From Lepus europaeus (Eukaryota > Chordata > Mammalia > Lagomorpha > Leporidae), in contig NC_084838.1 of NCBI RefSeq assembly GCF_033115175.1, positions 90,547,968 to 90,611,967 of the forward strand: a stretch of 64,000 bases of DNA, read 5' to 3'. The notes beneath the pieces are model-generated. The model worked only from the letters and a program-made list of their open reading frames with translations, was not told the DNA's origin and did not search any database. Shown piece after piece: positions 1 to 10,933 of the stretch; the first letter of the stretch is position 1, and each line of letters starts with the position of its first letter. Made by a program: the position numbers and the translations under genes.

Positions 1-105
1 CACAAACTGCTAAACAGTTTCTTCCACAAAGCAATAGGCTGAATGATTCATAGCATAGCCCTATTAATGATTTTTGTATTTGTATCATGAAAGAAGTCAA
101 TACAA

Positions 106-520
106 GGCTGCTTCAAAACACTTGTGGAAAATTATAATTAAAAGATAAGTTTATGGGGCTGGCCTTGTGACATTGCTGGTTAAGCCACCACCTGCCACAC
201 TGGAATCCCCTATTGGTGCCAGTTGCTCCACTTCTAATCCAGTTCCCTGCTAACGGCCTGGGAACAGCAGCAAAAGATGGCCCAAATCTTTGGGCCCTTG
301 CACCCATGTGGGAGTCCCAGATGAAGCTCTTGGCTCCAGGCTTCAGCTTTGCCCAGCCCTGGCCATTGCATCCATTTGGGTAGTAAACCATCGGACAGAA
401 GATCTCTATCTCTGTAACTCTGACTTTCAAATGAATAAATAAATTTATTATAAAGGTAAGTTTCTTTTTGTACAAATTTTTTAATCCCTTGCAGTTTTAT
501 TATTTTCATGAACCTTAAGA
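106..520 (+). mobile_element. Short mariner-like MITE, split by a SINE
   Basis: The left half (106-154) carries GCTTCAAAACACTTGTGG and AATTAAAAGATAAGTTTAT. The right half (452-520) ends in TTTCATGAACCTTAAG. In less damaged copies the ends are inverted repeats. The same motif (AATTAAAAGATAAGTTTATTTTGGTGCAAAA type) recurs at 521-605, 27690-27764, 33487-33625, 44505-44580 and 54769-54893, which marks it as a repeat family. The mariner-like label is inference from short TIRs and TA-rich flanks. Confidence 0.5.
155..451 (+). mobile_element. C-SINE, type B
   Basis: Head GGGGCTGGCCTTGTG, tail ending AAATGAATAAATAAATTT. Flanking TSD AAAGATAAGTTTAT (141-154) and AAAGGTAAGTTTCT (452-465) shows that it jumped into the MITE that surrounds it. 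Confidence 0.9.
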
Positions 521-605
521 TCCTTCATGGACATAAATTTCAATTTTTTTGCACCAAAATGCTTACCTTTTAATTCTATGTCCACTAACTTTTTGAATGA
601 CTCTC
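521..605 (-). mobile_element. MITE copy, inverted relative to its neighbour
   Basis: Contains TTTTGCACCAAAATGCTTAC and CACTAACTTTTTGAATGAC, the reverse complement of the element at 106-520. Two copies lie head to head with no gap. Confidence 0.45.
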
Positions 606-1109
606 ATATATGGACCACAGTGCAAAACACGACTTTTCACTATCCTCATGCACCCATCATACTTTCAGCATGATTAAGCAGAGAAAGCACCTCACACTTC
701 ACAGAATTGTCAGCATGCAGATTTCCTCATGTGTGTAAGCACGGTTTCCATGCATGTCATGACATAAAGTTCATATAGTTCAGTTTTCAGGTTTAAATTG
801 GGTTTGGGGTTCAGGTTTAGGGCTTGGGATAGGGTTAGGGTTAGAGTTCAGGTTAGGTTTGCAATTTGTATATACCATTTTTCAAATTCTAGGTTTGGTC
901 AATTGCTTCCTTATCTTGTTGAATACATTGTCTCGGCCTAGTTTCTCTGTAAATTGATGGTTAAATCTAGAAGTTTGATTAGATTAGGCTCAGTTTCTAA
1001 GTCAGAATATCTTACCAGAGGTGCTGGTTCTCATTTCACCATATCAGGATGCACATCCTGTCCCACTCTGAGTGATGATTGAGCATGGTTTAGGTGGTAT
1101 TATCCTTAC
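606..1109. other. Unassigned stretch with telomere-like tract
   Basis: No gene or repeat family recognised. At about 791-858 there is a G/T-rich tract with degenerate TTAGGG units, including GGGTTAGGGTTAGAG. Confidence 0.4.
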
Positions 1110-1118
1110 ATCTACTTT

Positions 1119-1452
1119 TTTTTTTTTTACAGGCAGAGTTAGATAGTGAGAGAGAGAGAGAGAGATACAGAGAGAAAGGTCTTCCTCCCTTGGTTCACCC
1201 CCAAAATGGCCATTACAGCCAGTGCACTGGGCTGATCCGAATCCAGGAGCCAGGTGCTTCCTCCCGGTCTCCCATGCGGGTGCAGGGCCCAAACACTTGG
1301 GCCATCCTCCACTGCCTTCCCAGGCCACAGCAGAGAGCTGGACTGGAAGAAGAGCAACCAGGACAGAATCCAGCACCCCAACCTAGACTAGAACCCGGGG
1401 TGCTGGCGCCGCAGGCGGAGGATTAGCCTAGTGAGCCACGGTGCTGGCCTAT
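1119..1452 (-). mobile_element. C-SINE, type A
   Basis: Starts with poly-T and ACAGGCAGAG, ends GTGAGCCACGGTGCTGGCC. TSD ATCTACTTT at 1110-1118 and 1453-1461. Two frames of about 110 codons inside it are chance ORFs. Confidence 0.95.
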
Positions 1453-1461
1453 ATCTACTTT

Positions 1462-2221
1462 CTTAGCTGAAATTCTTCTATGAAGAACTTTACTCTTCAA
1501 CACTTTATCTGAAAATGCAGACATAAATTTCATATAGAACAACAGGACCGATAATTATTATAGCCATTTTATGACAAATTAATTACACAGGGACTACTTG
1601 TGTTTTGAGAGACAAGTAGTATTTGTGGTTGCCTAGCTATGTGGAGTAGGAGTGATAGGGAATGCTTTCAGATGCAAAAAAGCCAAAGCACAGCAATACA
1701 GCTCTACTGGATGTCCAAGCTTCAGGAAATCTTACGTACATCAATCATTACAATGTCAACACCAGCATGGTCTACTAATGAATGGGACCCAGGCTTACTC
1801 ATAGGTTATGAATAACTATTACTTTATTACATTGTCCCTCTATTGTTCTCATGAACAACAACTGCCTTTGAAAGGAACACTATGGGTTGCAATTTGTTAT
1901 ATTGGACACAAAATCTTGAATTAAAGGAGCACCTAAAGGGATAGAATCATGTTGAACAAAGAATATTTGATTATGAACTGCTCTCAAATCTCCTTTGAAC
2001 CCAGGAAAGAGGGGCCCTGCCCTTAGCTTGGACAGCCATCTCCTCAGTATACCCCAAATACCCATGCTACTTTCTCATAAAGTATGATGCCTATCAGGAG
2101 TAGATTCAGTATTGGCTCAACAGGACCCATAGGACTAAAAACCCACTGTCATGTGTACCACTGTTTCCCCTAGGAAGAGACTTTCTATATCTTTTGGCCT
2201 GTGTTGGCCATAAGTTGTTTC
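1462..2221. other. Unassigned stretch
   Basis: No recognised repeat or exon. A - strand frame at 1880-2065 (61 codons, ending ITNCNP) resembles nothing I can name. A decayed retroviral interior is possible but unsupported. Confidence 0.3.
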
Positions 2222-2289
2222 TTCTTTTTCTTTTTTCCTTTCTTTCTTTCCTTTTTTTTTTTTTTTTCTTTTTGGACAGGTAGAGTTAC

Positions 2290-2323
<34 letters not shown>

Positions 2324-2579
2324 GTCTTCCTTCCATTGGTTCACTCCCCAAATGGCCACTATGGCTGGCGCTGCGCTGATCCGAAGCCAGGAGCCAGGTG
2401 CTTCTTCCTGGTCTCCCATGGGGTGCAGGGCCCAAGGACCTGGGCCATCCTCCACTGCCCTCCCAGGCCCACAGCAGAGAGCTGGACTGGAAGAGGAGCA
2501 ACCGGGACTAGAACCAGTGCCCATATGGGATGCCAGCGCCGCAAGGAGGATTAACCAAGTGAGCCATGGCACCGGCCCC
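2222..2579 (-). mobile_element. C-SINE, type AB with long pyrimidine tail
   Basis: T/C-rich stretch (2222-2274, the A/G-rich tail in SINE sense), then GGACAGGTAGAGTTACAG. Ends GTGAGCCATGGCACCGGCCCC. The body carries CCCATATGGGATGCC. Confidence 0.9.
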
Positions 2580-3138
2580 AACCATGAGCCATTTCAAAGC
2601 AGACCCTGGTCCGAACAGAAGAAACATTTGAGAGGATGAAGCACTTATGAAAAACTATCATTAACTCACCAAACCCTTACATTTGGATGTCATGAGTGCA
2701 ATAGGCTCTGGCCTAATTAGAAAGCCTGTATGCTGAGCATTCATTTTCAGGCTTCTTTTCACATGTCAATTCTGACTCCAGAGGTACTCCAACTTACTAC
2801 GGTCTCTGACACAGTTGTGCATGACATCTGAGAAACATTTACAATACTGAATGACACACACTGTTCTTAAATTTGCATGTATGTTGTGTAAGCTGTAACA
2901 TATATCAATATTGTCAGTAGAGCATAAATTATGTGCGAATATTGATTATAATAATGTAACAAGTGACCTAGTTGAAATAAAGGCCAAAAAAATTTACATA
3001 ACACCTATGTTTTTATTTTTATTCCCCAAATCATCAGTTTATCATTAGAGCATTAGCATAAGTATAACAAAAATCACAGTTGTCTTGACATTTTTGCTAA
3101 TTTTTATCCTAGGAAAAATAGAACTGTAAACCTATCTT
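2580..3138. other. Unassigned stretch
   Basis: AT-rich single-copy-looking sequence. I see no coding potential, splice-flanked exon or known repeat. Confidence 0.3.
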
Positions 3139-3154
3139 AAAAGTTTAATTTTAG

Positions 3155-3480
3155 GCCTGCACCGCGGCTCACTAGGCTAATCCTCCGCCTTGCGGTGCCG
3201 GCACACCAGGTTCTAGTCCCGGTCGGGGCACCGATCCTGTCCCGGTTGCCCCTCTTCCAGGCCAGCTCTCTGCTGTGGCCAGGGAATGCAGTGGAGGATG
3301 GCCCAGGTCCTTGGGCCCTGCACCCCATGGGAGACCAGGAGAAGCACCTGGCTCCTGCCTTTGGATCAGCGCGGTGCGCTGGCCGCAGCGGCCATTGGAG
3401 GGTGAACCAACGGCAAAAAGGAAGACCTTTCTCTCTGTCTCTCTCTCTCTCACTGTCCACTCTGCCTGTCAAAAAAAAAA
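3155..3480 (+). mobile_element. C-SINE, type A
   Basis: Head GCACCGCGGCTCACTAGGC, tail CTGCCTGTC plus A13. Perfect TSD AAAGTTTAATTTTAG at 3140-3154 and 3481-3495. Confidence 0.96.
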
Positions 3481-3495
3481 AAAGTTTAATTTTAG

Positions 3496-3995
3496 TATTA
3501 TAAAAGTGCATTTGTCAAGACAGGAAGATAGACCCTGCTTTGCTGACAGTTTGTTAGCTCAATGTATAACTTACATACCTGAACATAGAATGATTGGATC
3601 TCTTTTGCCTTCTTCTCCCAGGACCTGCAAATGTTAGGGGAGGTCTGAACTGTTCTCATGGTTTCATTTTAAATGCCAAGGACCTCGATGATTTTGAAGG
3701 TCTACTTGTTTACTACTTTTCTCCTTGGGATCTTCAGGCCTCTAAGCCTCTAAAACTGTTCACACTGCTGATTTCTCCTGCTAGAGCGTTGTGGTTTTCC
3801 ACTTTACTTTCAAATGAGTACTTTCACTGTTTTAGATTTAGCAAGCTTTTGGTCTGAAACATATTCAACAATGCAATGGAGAAGCCAGATGACTGCACAG
3901 GAGACACTGTAGTATCTAAGAGTTCCCCATCAAAGAGTGACTGTTAGTCAGTATAAACTTTCCCCTGGATCTATACAGATTTTTACTATCTAGTC
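3496..3995. other. Unassigned stretch
   Basis: A + frame of 87 codons at 3594-3857 has no recognisable domain and no splice context. I treat it as noncoding. Confidence 0.3.
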
Positions 3996-4076
3996 TTTTT
4001 TTAATATTTATTAATTTACAAAGATCTATTTATTTATCTGAAAGGCAGAGAGAGAAAGAGAGACATAGAGACAGAC

Positions 4077-4113
<37 letters not shown>

Positions 4114-4357
4114 TTCCATCTGCTGATTCACTCCCCAGATGCTGCAATGGCCAGGACTGGTCCAGGTGAAAACCAGGAGCTGGGAACTCCATCCAGGTCT
4201 CCCACGTGGGTGCAGGCCAACCACTTGGGCCATCTTCCGCTGCTTTCTCAGGTGCATAGTGATGAGCTGGATCAGAAGCAGAGCAGCTGAGACTCTAACC
4301 AGTACTCCAATATGCGATGCCATCATCATTAACCAACTGTACCACAATGCAGGCCTC
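3996..4357 (-). mobile_element. C-SINE, type B
   Basis: Starts CTATTTATTTATCTGAAAGG with a (GA)n stretch at 4079-4113. Ends CCACAATGCAGGCC. It abuts another SINE directly. Confidence 0.88.
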
Positions 4358-4361
4358 AATT

Positions 4362-4677
4362 GTTATTTTTATTTTAGAGACATAGAGAGACAGAGATCAA
4401 GACAGATGTACATCTTCCATCTGCTGGTTCACTCTCCAGATGTCCCCAACTGCTGGGGCTGGGCCAGGCCAAAGCCAGGAATCCAGAATTCAATCTGCTT
4501 TCTACCTGGGTGGCAGGTATCTAACAACTTGCGCAATCATCTGCTGCCTCCCAGAGTGTGCCTTAGCAGGAAGCTAGATTCAGAAGTGAAACTGAAAACT
4601 GAACTCAGGCACTCTGGTATGCGATGTGAGATGGATATCCCAAAAGGTGACTTCCTGCTACACCAAATACCCATCCT
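4362..4677 (-). mobile_element. C-SINE, type C
   Basis: Diverged copy: TTTTATTTTAGAGACATAG start, CTGCTGCCTCCCAGAGTGTG in the body, degraded head. The oldest subfamily type by divergence. Confidence 0.8.
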
Positions 4678-4874
4678 TTTGCAGTCTTTCTGAACAAGTT
4701 TTGTAATAATCTGGAAAGGTTAGGAAGAGAAATGTCTACGGCAATACTCTACTTACATGTAAGAACAAAAAATACAGAATCTGGGAGAGATTCCAAATCA
4801 TACATTGATTGGGGAGATGTCTGGCAGAATCCTGAATCTTTGTCCTCGGTGCTCCATTTAGAATTGTCTTATCT

Positions 4875-5201
4875 GGCCGGCGCCGCGGCTCAATAGGCTA
4901 ATCCTCCACCTGCGGCGCCAGCACACCGGGTTCTAGTCTAGGATGGGGTGCCGGATTCTGTCCTGGCTGCTCCTCTTCCAGTCCAGCTCTCTGCTGTGGC
5001 CTGGGAAGGCAGTGGAGGATGGCCCAAGTGCTTGGCCCTGCACCCGCATGGAGATCAGGAGAAGCACCTGGCTCCTGGCTTCGGATCAGCGCCGTGCGAC
5101 AGTTGCAGCAGCCATTGTGGGGTGAACCAACAGAAAAGGAAGACCTTTCTCTCTGTCTCTCTCTCTCACTGTCCACTCTGCCTGTCAAAAAAACAAACAA
5201 A
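4875..5201 (+). mobile_element. C-SINE, type A
   Basis: Head GGCCGGCGCCGCGGCTCAAT, tail CTGCCTGTC then A-rich with AAACAAACAAA. TSD GAATTGTCTTATC at 4861-4873 and 5203-5215. Confidence 0.96.
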
Positions 5202-5215
5202 AGAATTGTCTTATC

Positions 5216-5567
5216 ATGTTAATGGAAGTTCTGTAGAAAGAAGTGAAGAAGAGGGAAGAGAGGAGTTTACACTGTTCTCAGAGTATTCTCACAGTCTTCA
5301 GCCTTGCTGGTCAGACTCTCTTGCTCAAAGGGGACACTCGTTAGTATGAACAAGATCAGCATCCAGAGAGGAAGTACAGGGAAGTTGCCACACCCAAACT
5401 CATGATATGCAGAATCTTTAAATGATACTTCTCATTTTCACCTTAATCTTTCTGAGGCTTTTGCTCCCTTCCACATAACACTTTTAGGAAGATTTCTGAC
5501 TGTGTAGTCTTTATAATGCATGTGTGCTTGAAAATATTCTGTGTGCCTAAATTTAATTTTGTCCAAG
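5216..5567. other. Unassigned stretch
   Basis: Nothing recognised. No ORF free of the neighbouring SINEs. Confidence 0.3.
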
Positions 5568-5576
5568 ACTGCTGTG

Positions 5577-5905
5577 GTTTTTTTTTTTTTTAAAGATTTA
5601 TTTGTTTGAAAGACAGAGTTACAGAGAGAGGTAGAGCCAGGGAGAGAGGTCTTCTGTTCTGCTGGTTCACTCCCCAAATGACTGCAACGGCCAGAGCTGA
5701 TCCAAAGCCAGGAGCCAGGAGCTTCTCTTGGGTCTCCCACATGGGTGCAGGGGCCCAAGGACTTGGGCCATCTTCTACTGCTTTCCCAGGCCATAGCAGA
5801 GAGCTGGATCAGAAGTGGAGCAGCCGGGACTCGAACCAACACCCATTTGGGATACTGGCATTGCAGGCTGGGACTTTAACCCATTGCACCACAGTGCCAG
5901 CCCCA
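5577..5905 (-). mobile_element. C-SINE, type B
   Basis: AAAGATTTATTTGTTTGAAAG start, CCACAGTGCCAGCCCC end. TSD ACTGCTGTG at 5568-5576 and 5906-5914. Confidence 0.94.
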
Positions 5906-6075
5906 ACTGCTGTGTTTTTAGATTCTGCTTAGGCTGCAATAATAAAGTAGTATATTCCTTCCTCTGTCTTTCTTCCCACATGCCCCACCTGCCTCAACAT
6001 AGTTTAGAACTTAGTCCACTCTATTTTTTATTCAGAATATATTTACAAGCACTATTATTTCTATTTACAACTATC

Positions 6076-6400
6076 CTTTTAAAAAAAAAGATTTATTTAT
6101 TTGAAAGGTAGAGTTACAGAGAGGCAGAGGCAGAGAAAGAGAGAAAGAGGGAGAGAGAGAGGTCTTCCATCTGCTGGTTCACCTCCCAAATGGCCACAAC
6201 AGCCGGAGCTGGGCCAAAATGAAGCCAGGAGCCAGGAGTTTCTTCCAGGTCTCCCACGCAGGCACAGGGGCCCAAGGACTTGGGCCATCTTCTACTGCTT
6301 TCCCAGGCCATAGCAGAGAGCTGGATCGGAAGTGGAGCCCATATGGAATGCCGGCACTACAGGCAGCAGCTTTGCCCACTACACCACAGCACTGGCCCCC
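6076..6400 (-). mobile_element. C-SINE, type B
   Basis: AAGATTTATTTATTTGAAAG start, CCACAGCACTGGCCCCC end. About 20 bases that carry the A-box side of other copies are deleted near 6340. Confidence 0.92.
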
Positions 6401-6526
6401 ACCTTGTTCAATTTTAAGACTTGCTCTAAAGCTACAGTACTCGAGACAGGGTGACATGGCCATATATTCATAGATCTACAAAAGACAAAAATCCTGAAAT
6501 GGCTCCCCCAAAATAGGATCAATTGA

Positions 6527-6570
6527 TTAAAATTAAATTAAAAATTTAATTTAAAAATTAAATTTAAAAT
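6527..6570. repeat. AT-rich low-complexity tract
   Basis: Interleaved AAATTTAATTT units with near-palindromic structure, directly before an L1 3' end. Confidence 0.6.
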
Positions 6571-6906
6571 TGTATCAAAATATAACACAATATAAAATCT
6601 GTCATCCTAACCATTTTAAGTGTGCATGCAGTTCAATATTGTTAAATATATTCATGTTTTTATACAACCAATCACCAGAACTTCTTCATCTTTCCACTCT
6701 AGTAGCCATTAAACAACTACCCATCTCCTCTCCTCCCAGCTCCTGGGGAATGCCTTTGAGCTGTGTCTCTAGGACTCTCCAGATGACTCCAGATACCTCC
6801 TCTAAGTGGAATCATAACAATATTTGTGGTTCTGTGACCAGCTTATTTCAGTTAGGATGATGTTCTCAAGGTTCATCCATGTTATGGCATATGTCAGAAT
6901 TTTCTT

Positions 6907-7247
6907 TTCTTTCTTTCTTTTTTTTTTTTTTTTTTTACAGGCAGAGTGGACAGTGACAGAGAGAGACAGAGAGAAAGGTCTTCCTTTGCCATTGGCTCAC
7001 CCCCCAATGGCCGCTGCAGCTGGCGCACCACGCTGATCCGAAGCCAGGAGCCAGGTGCTTCTCCTGGTCTCCCAGGCGGGTGCAGGGCCCAAGCACTTGG
7101 GCCATCCTCCACTGCCTTCGCAGGCCACAGCAGAGAGCTGGCCTGAAAGAGGAGCAGCCAGGACAGAATCCGGTGCCCCGACTGGGACTAGAGCCAGGTG
7201 TGCCAGCACCGCAGGTGGAGGATTAGCCTATGAGCCGCGGCGCTGGC
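6907..7247 (-). mobile_element. C-SINE, type A
   Basis: TSD CAGAATTTTCTT at 6895-6906 and 7248-7259, inside L1 sequence. T20 start, ends GAGCCGCGGCGCTGGC. Confidence 0.96.
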
Positions 7248-7480
7248 CAGAATTTTCTTCTTTGTAAGGCTAATATTCCATTGTACAGATATACCACTTT
7301 GCTTATCCATTTGTCTGTCAGTGGACTTTTGCATTACTTACATGTTTTAACTATTGTAGATAATACTGCTAGGAGCATTAGTAAAAATATGTGTTCAACT
7401 CCCTGCTTTCAGTTCCTTTGGGTATATACCCAGAAGCAGAACTACTGAATCATAGGGTAATTCTATTTTTAATTTTTCTT

Positions 7481-7786
7481 GGGGCCAGTATGGTGGCACA
7501 AGGGGTTAAACCCCAGAGACTATGCCAGCATTCCATATCAGAGTGGCAGCCCAAGTTCTGGCTGCTCTCCTTCTGATCCAGCTTCCTGCCAATGCACCGG
7601 GGAAGAGAGTAGATGATGCTCAAATGCTTGGGCCCATGCCACAATTGGGGAGACCCCGATGGAGTTCCTGGCTCGTGGCCAGACTTGGCTGTTGCAGGCG
7701 TTTGGGGAGTGAATCAATGGATGGAAGATTTATCTGTCTCTCCCTCTCTGTCTCTGTCCTTCTGACTTTCAAATGAATAAATCTTT
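7481..7786 (+). mobile_element. C-SINE, type B/C, tail split by a retrocopy
   Basis: Head GGGGCCAGTATGGTGGCAC, tail TTTCAAATGAATAAATCTTT. Its A-rich tail continues at 9248 beyond the GCSH retrocopy, so the SINE was there first. Confidence 0.88.
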
Positions 7787-9247
7787 TTTTTTTTTAATGA
7801 GGAAGTTAAAAATCTTATTATGTTTCTTATGTTGCTGCAGAGCTACAGCTTCACTGTATAAAACAGCACCAGCAAATGCAGTATATTACAAAATTAACAT
7901 AGCATTGTTCCTTCTCTGGCACTGTACAACTAACAAAAACTGTTCTGCATTCCCCATTACTTCCAATGGAAAGATCATTACCTATTTTGGCCCCAATCCA
8001 GGGATGGATATAAGCAAGATACAATATTACATAAGGCTTAAGATAACATTGTTATCCTTGAATTACATTATTTGTATAACTAGGTTTTTTTAAAAAATTT
8101 ATTTATTTATTTGAAAGTCAGAGTTACACACAGAGAGAAGGAGAGGCAGAGAGAGAGAGGTCTTCCATCTGCTGGTTCACTCCCCAATTGGCCGCAATGG
8201 CCGGAGCTGAGCAGATCTGAGGCCAGGAGCCAGGAGCTTCTTCCAGGTCTCCCACGTGGGGGCAGGGGCCCAAGGGCTTGGGCCATCTTCCACTACTTTC
8301 CCAGGCCATAGCTGAGAGATGGATTGGAAGTAGAACAGCCGAGACTCAAACAGGCACCCAAATAGGATGCCGGCACTGCAGGTGGCGGGTTTACCTGCTA
8401 CAGCACAGCACCGGCCCCTGTATAACTAGTTTTTACCACAGATAACTTCGCGTATTCTAAATACTAGTGCCTAGAGCCTAGCATAAAAATCACAAGGTAC
8501 TGTGAAAAAGATGCATACTGTGTTCATCTGCAATCATTAGGAAGTTAGGAGAGATTTTCTTCCAGTAGTAGAGTTTAAAGTATTTCTTCCCCTCGATATT
8601 GCTAAAAGTTGCTATTATAAGTCCTGTCCACCACTAATTTAAGATACCTGTGCGGGATTAAGTTATTCCATACTAGCTCATGTAAGGGTTCCACTTTCAT
8701 TCCTCACTAGGTGTTATGTATTCTCATAGGCTTCCTCACTCACTAGTTCATCCGGTTCTGAAGGGTTACTCTGTGTCATCTTGATTAGCTAACCATCTTC
8801 ATAACAAGATTTGCTGACACGTCCTGGTTTTCTGCAAGGGTTTCATTAATTTCAGTTACTTCTCCTGATAGAGGAGGACAGAGTTCACCAGCGGCTTTCA
8901 CACTTTCCCAAGCACCAACTTATGTTTTTTCATTGTTGTCCCACCTTCAGGCAGACTACAATAAACAACATCTTCCAAAGCTTCCTATGCAAAATTGCTG
9001 ATTCCTACTGTTCCAATACCATTTTCTGTTGTTATCCGTTCATGTTTCTCTGTGAATTTATGCAGCGAGAGCAGAGCGGGTCCTGTGCCCAGTGTCCAGA
9101 CGGCCCGCCCGCGGTCGCCAGGGCAGAGGCCAGCAAGGTGCGGCGGACGCTGAGGCTGGGAGCAGGCTGCAGACCGTAGGCTCCACACCACTCACAGTGC
9201 CCTGTTCGCAGGGGTGCCCAAGGTCCCCGTGCACGGGGTGGGGAGAG
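7787..9247 (-). pseudogene. GCSH: Processed pseudogene of GCSH
   Basis: Intronless copy of the mRNA for the H protein of the mitochondrial glycine cleavage system, the lipoyl carrier that shuttles the aminomethyl group between P, T and L proteins. Read on the - strand, about 9230-9090 covers a scrambled mitochondrial presequence. Next come residues matching TGPALLS, KFTEKHE and [15 protein letters not shown] (about 9080-8988). The lipoyl-lysine region SVKAA is still readable further on. A CAG to TAG change makes a stop at 8985-8987. An indel near 8940 shifts the frame, and a Trp codon has become TAG at 8789-8791. The 3' UTR runs to a poly-A (T run at 7787-7795) with AATAA just upstream. The 15-bp TSD AATGAATAAATCTTT at 7772-7786 and 9248-9262 proves L1-style retroposition. 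No promoter is carried, and no functional protein is expected. Family assignment is from memory of the protein but the match is long. Confidence 0.93.
8084..8418 (-). mobile_element. C-SINE, type B, inside the GCSH retrocopy
   Basis: TSD TGTATAACTAG at 8073-8083 and 8419-8429. It sits in the former GCSH 3' UTR, so it postdates the retrocopy. Confidence 0.95.
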
Positions 9248-9280
9248 AATGAATAAATCTTTAAATCAATCATTTTTCTC

Positions 9281-9577
9281 TTAATTAACTTATCTGAAAA
9301 GCAGAGAAAGAGACAAAGTGTGCTCTTGCATCTCCTAGTTCATTCCCCAAATGCTCACAACAGCCAGGGCATAGCTAAACCAAGGCCAGGAACGCAGAAC
9401 TCCACCTGGGTCTCCCATACGGGTGTCAGGGACCCAGCTGCTGAGCCACCCCCTGCTGCCTCCGAGGGTGCATATTAGCAAGAAGCTGAATCAAAAGTAA
9501 AATAGAGGCTTGTACTCAAACACTGTGATATGAGATGCAGGTGCCCCAGCCAACACCCTAACCACTGTGCCAAACAC
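9281..9577 (-). mobile_element. C-SINE, type C
   Basis: Diverged: TTATCTGAAAAGCAGAG start, CTGCTGCCTCCGAGGGTGC in the body, ends ACCACTGTGCCAAACAC. Confidence 0.85.
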
Positions 9578-9745
9578 ACACTCCTGTTCTTAATTTTCTT
9601 AAGCAACCACCATACTGTTTTCCCTCGTGGTCACCCCACAGTGCACAAAGGTTTCAATTTCTTCACATCCTCAACAACGTTATTTCTGTTTGGTTTTCAC
9701 AGTAGCCATCCTGATGGGTATGAGGCAATGGCCAATTGATTTTTT

Positions 9746-10087
9746 TTTTAAATATTTATTCATTCACTTGAAAGTCAGAGTTACACAAAGAGAGAAGGAG
9801 AAGCAGAGGCAGAGAGAGAGAGAAAGAGGTCTTCCATCCGCTAGTTCACTCCCCAATTGGCCACAACGGCTGGAGCTGAGCAGATCTGAGGCCAGGAGCC
9901 AGGAGCTTCCTCTGGGTCTCCCACATGGGTGCAGGGGCCCAAGGGCTTGGGCCATCTTCCACTGCTTTCCCAGGCCATAGCAGAGAGCTGGATCGGAAGT
10001 GGAGCAGCCGGGACTTGAACCGGCACCCATATGGGATGCCAGCACTGCAGGTGATGGCTTTACCCGCTACACCACAGCACCAGCACC
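9746..10087 (-). mobile_element. C-SINE, type B
   Basis: TSD TGATTTTT at 9738-9745 and 10088-10095. Ends ACACCACAGCACCAGCACC. Confidence 0.93.
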
Positions 10088-10157
10088 TGATTTTTGATTA
10101 AGGTATAAAAACAATTCAAAGGAGGAAGAACAGTCTGTTAAAAAGTAGTGCCAAAAG

Positions 10158-10370
10158 CTGTGGCATAGCCATGTAGGCACTGGTTCAAGTCCCAGCTGCT
10201 CCACTTCCTATCCAGCTCTCTGCTATGGCCTGGTAAAGCAATAGATGTCCCAAGCCCTTGGGCCCCTGCACCTGCGTGGGCAACCCGGAGGAAGCTTCTG
10301 GCTCCTGGCTTCAGATCAGCACAGCTCCGGCCGTTGTGGCCATCTGGGGAGTGAACCAGTGGATGTAAAG

Positions 10371-10404
<34 letters not shown>

Positions 10405-10468
10405 TCTCATTCTCTTTCTCTCTCTGTAACTCTGCCTTTCAAATAAATAAATAAAATCTTAAAAAAAA
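10158..10468 (+). mobile_element. C-SINE, type B, 5' truncated
   Basis: Begins inside the head (GCTGTGGCATAGCC). A long (CT)n at 10374-10400 lies before the tail. TSD TAGTGCCAAAA (10147-10157) and TAGTGCCAGAA (10469 onwards). Confidence 0.92.
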
Positions 10469-10933
10469 TAGTGCCAGAAAATTGGATATCCTGCAACAAC
10501 AACAAAAAAAACCCACACAAATAACATTTCCCATGAACATTTTGAAGTATTCTCATATTGATGTCAAAAAACATGATTTCAAAAAATTGTAAATTGGGCT
10601 TTATAAAATTTCAAATATTTCCTCTGCAAAATACACTAAGAGAATAAAATGAAAGCCATAGATTTGGAGAAAACATTGGTAAACTACTTACATGGAAAAG
10701 ACTAGTATATAGAGTACTCTCAAAACTCAATAGTAATAAATTGAATTTAGGTCTTTTTAAAAAATGCACAATTTTAACACACTCTTCATCAAATACATTA
10801 CATGATGGCAAATAAGCACATGAAAATAACGTCAATGTCATTAGCCATCAGGAAAGTACAAATTAAAGCCACAGTGAGAATGGCTAAAATAGAAAACAGT
10901 GATTTTACCAAGTGACATCAAGAATGTGCAACA

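Larger units (their letters stand above)
6571..9737 (-). mobile_element. L1 3' end (ancient), interrupted
   Basis: Antisense L1 3' end in three blocks: 6571-6906, 7248-7480 and about 9583-9737. Landmarks are TTCATCCATGTTATGGCATA, GGGTATATACCCAGAAGCAG, CAACCACCATACTGTTTTCC and CATCCTGATGGGTATGAGGC, all standard for the ends of mammalian L1M elements. The gaps are filled by C-SINEs and a GCSH retrocopy. No intact ORF remains. Confidence 0.8.

Noticed and set aside
1094..1426. 110-codon ORFs with recurring words such as GPAPHGRPGEAPGS and RELDRKWSSRDSN
   Set aside because: These peptide words recur dozens of times because they are translations of C-SINE copies in different frames. They are not a protein family.
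1880..2065. Possible retroviral or cellular protein fragment on -
   Set aside because: 61 codons with no motif that I can identify, so left unassigned.
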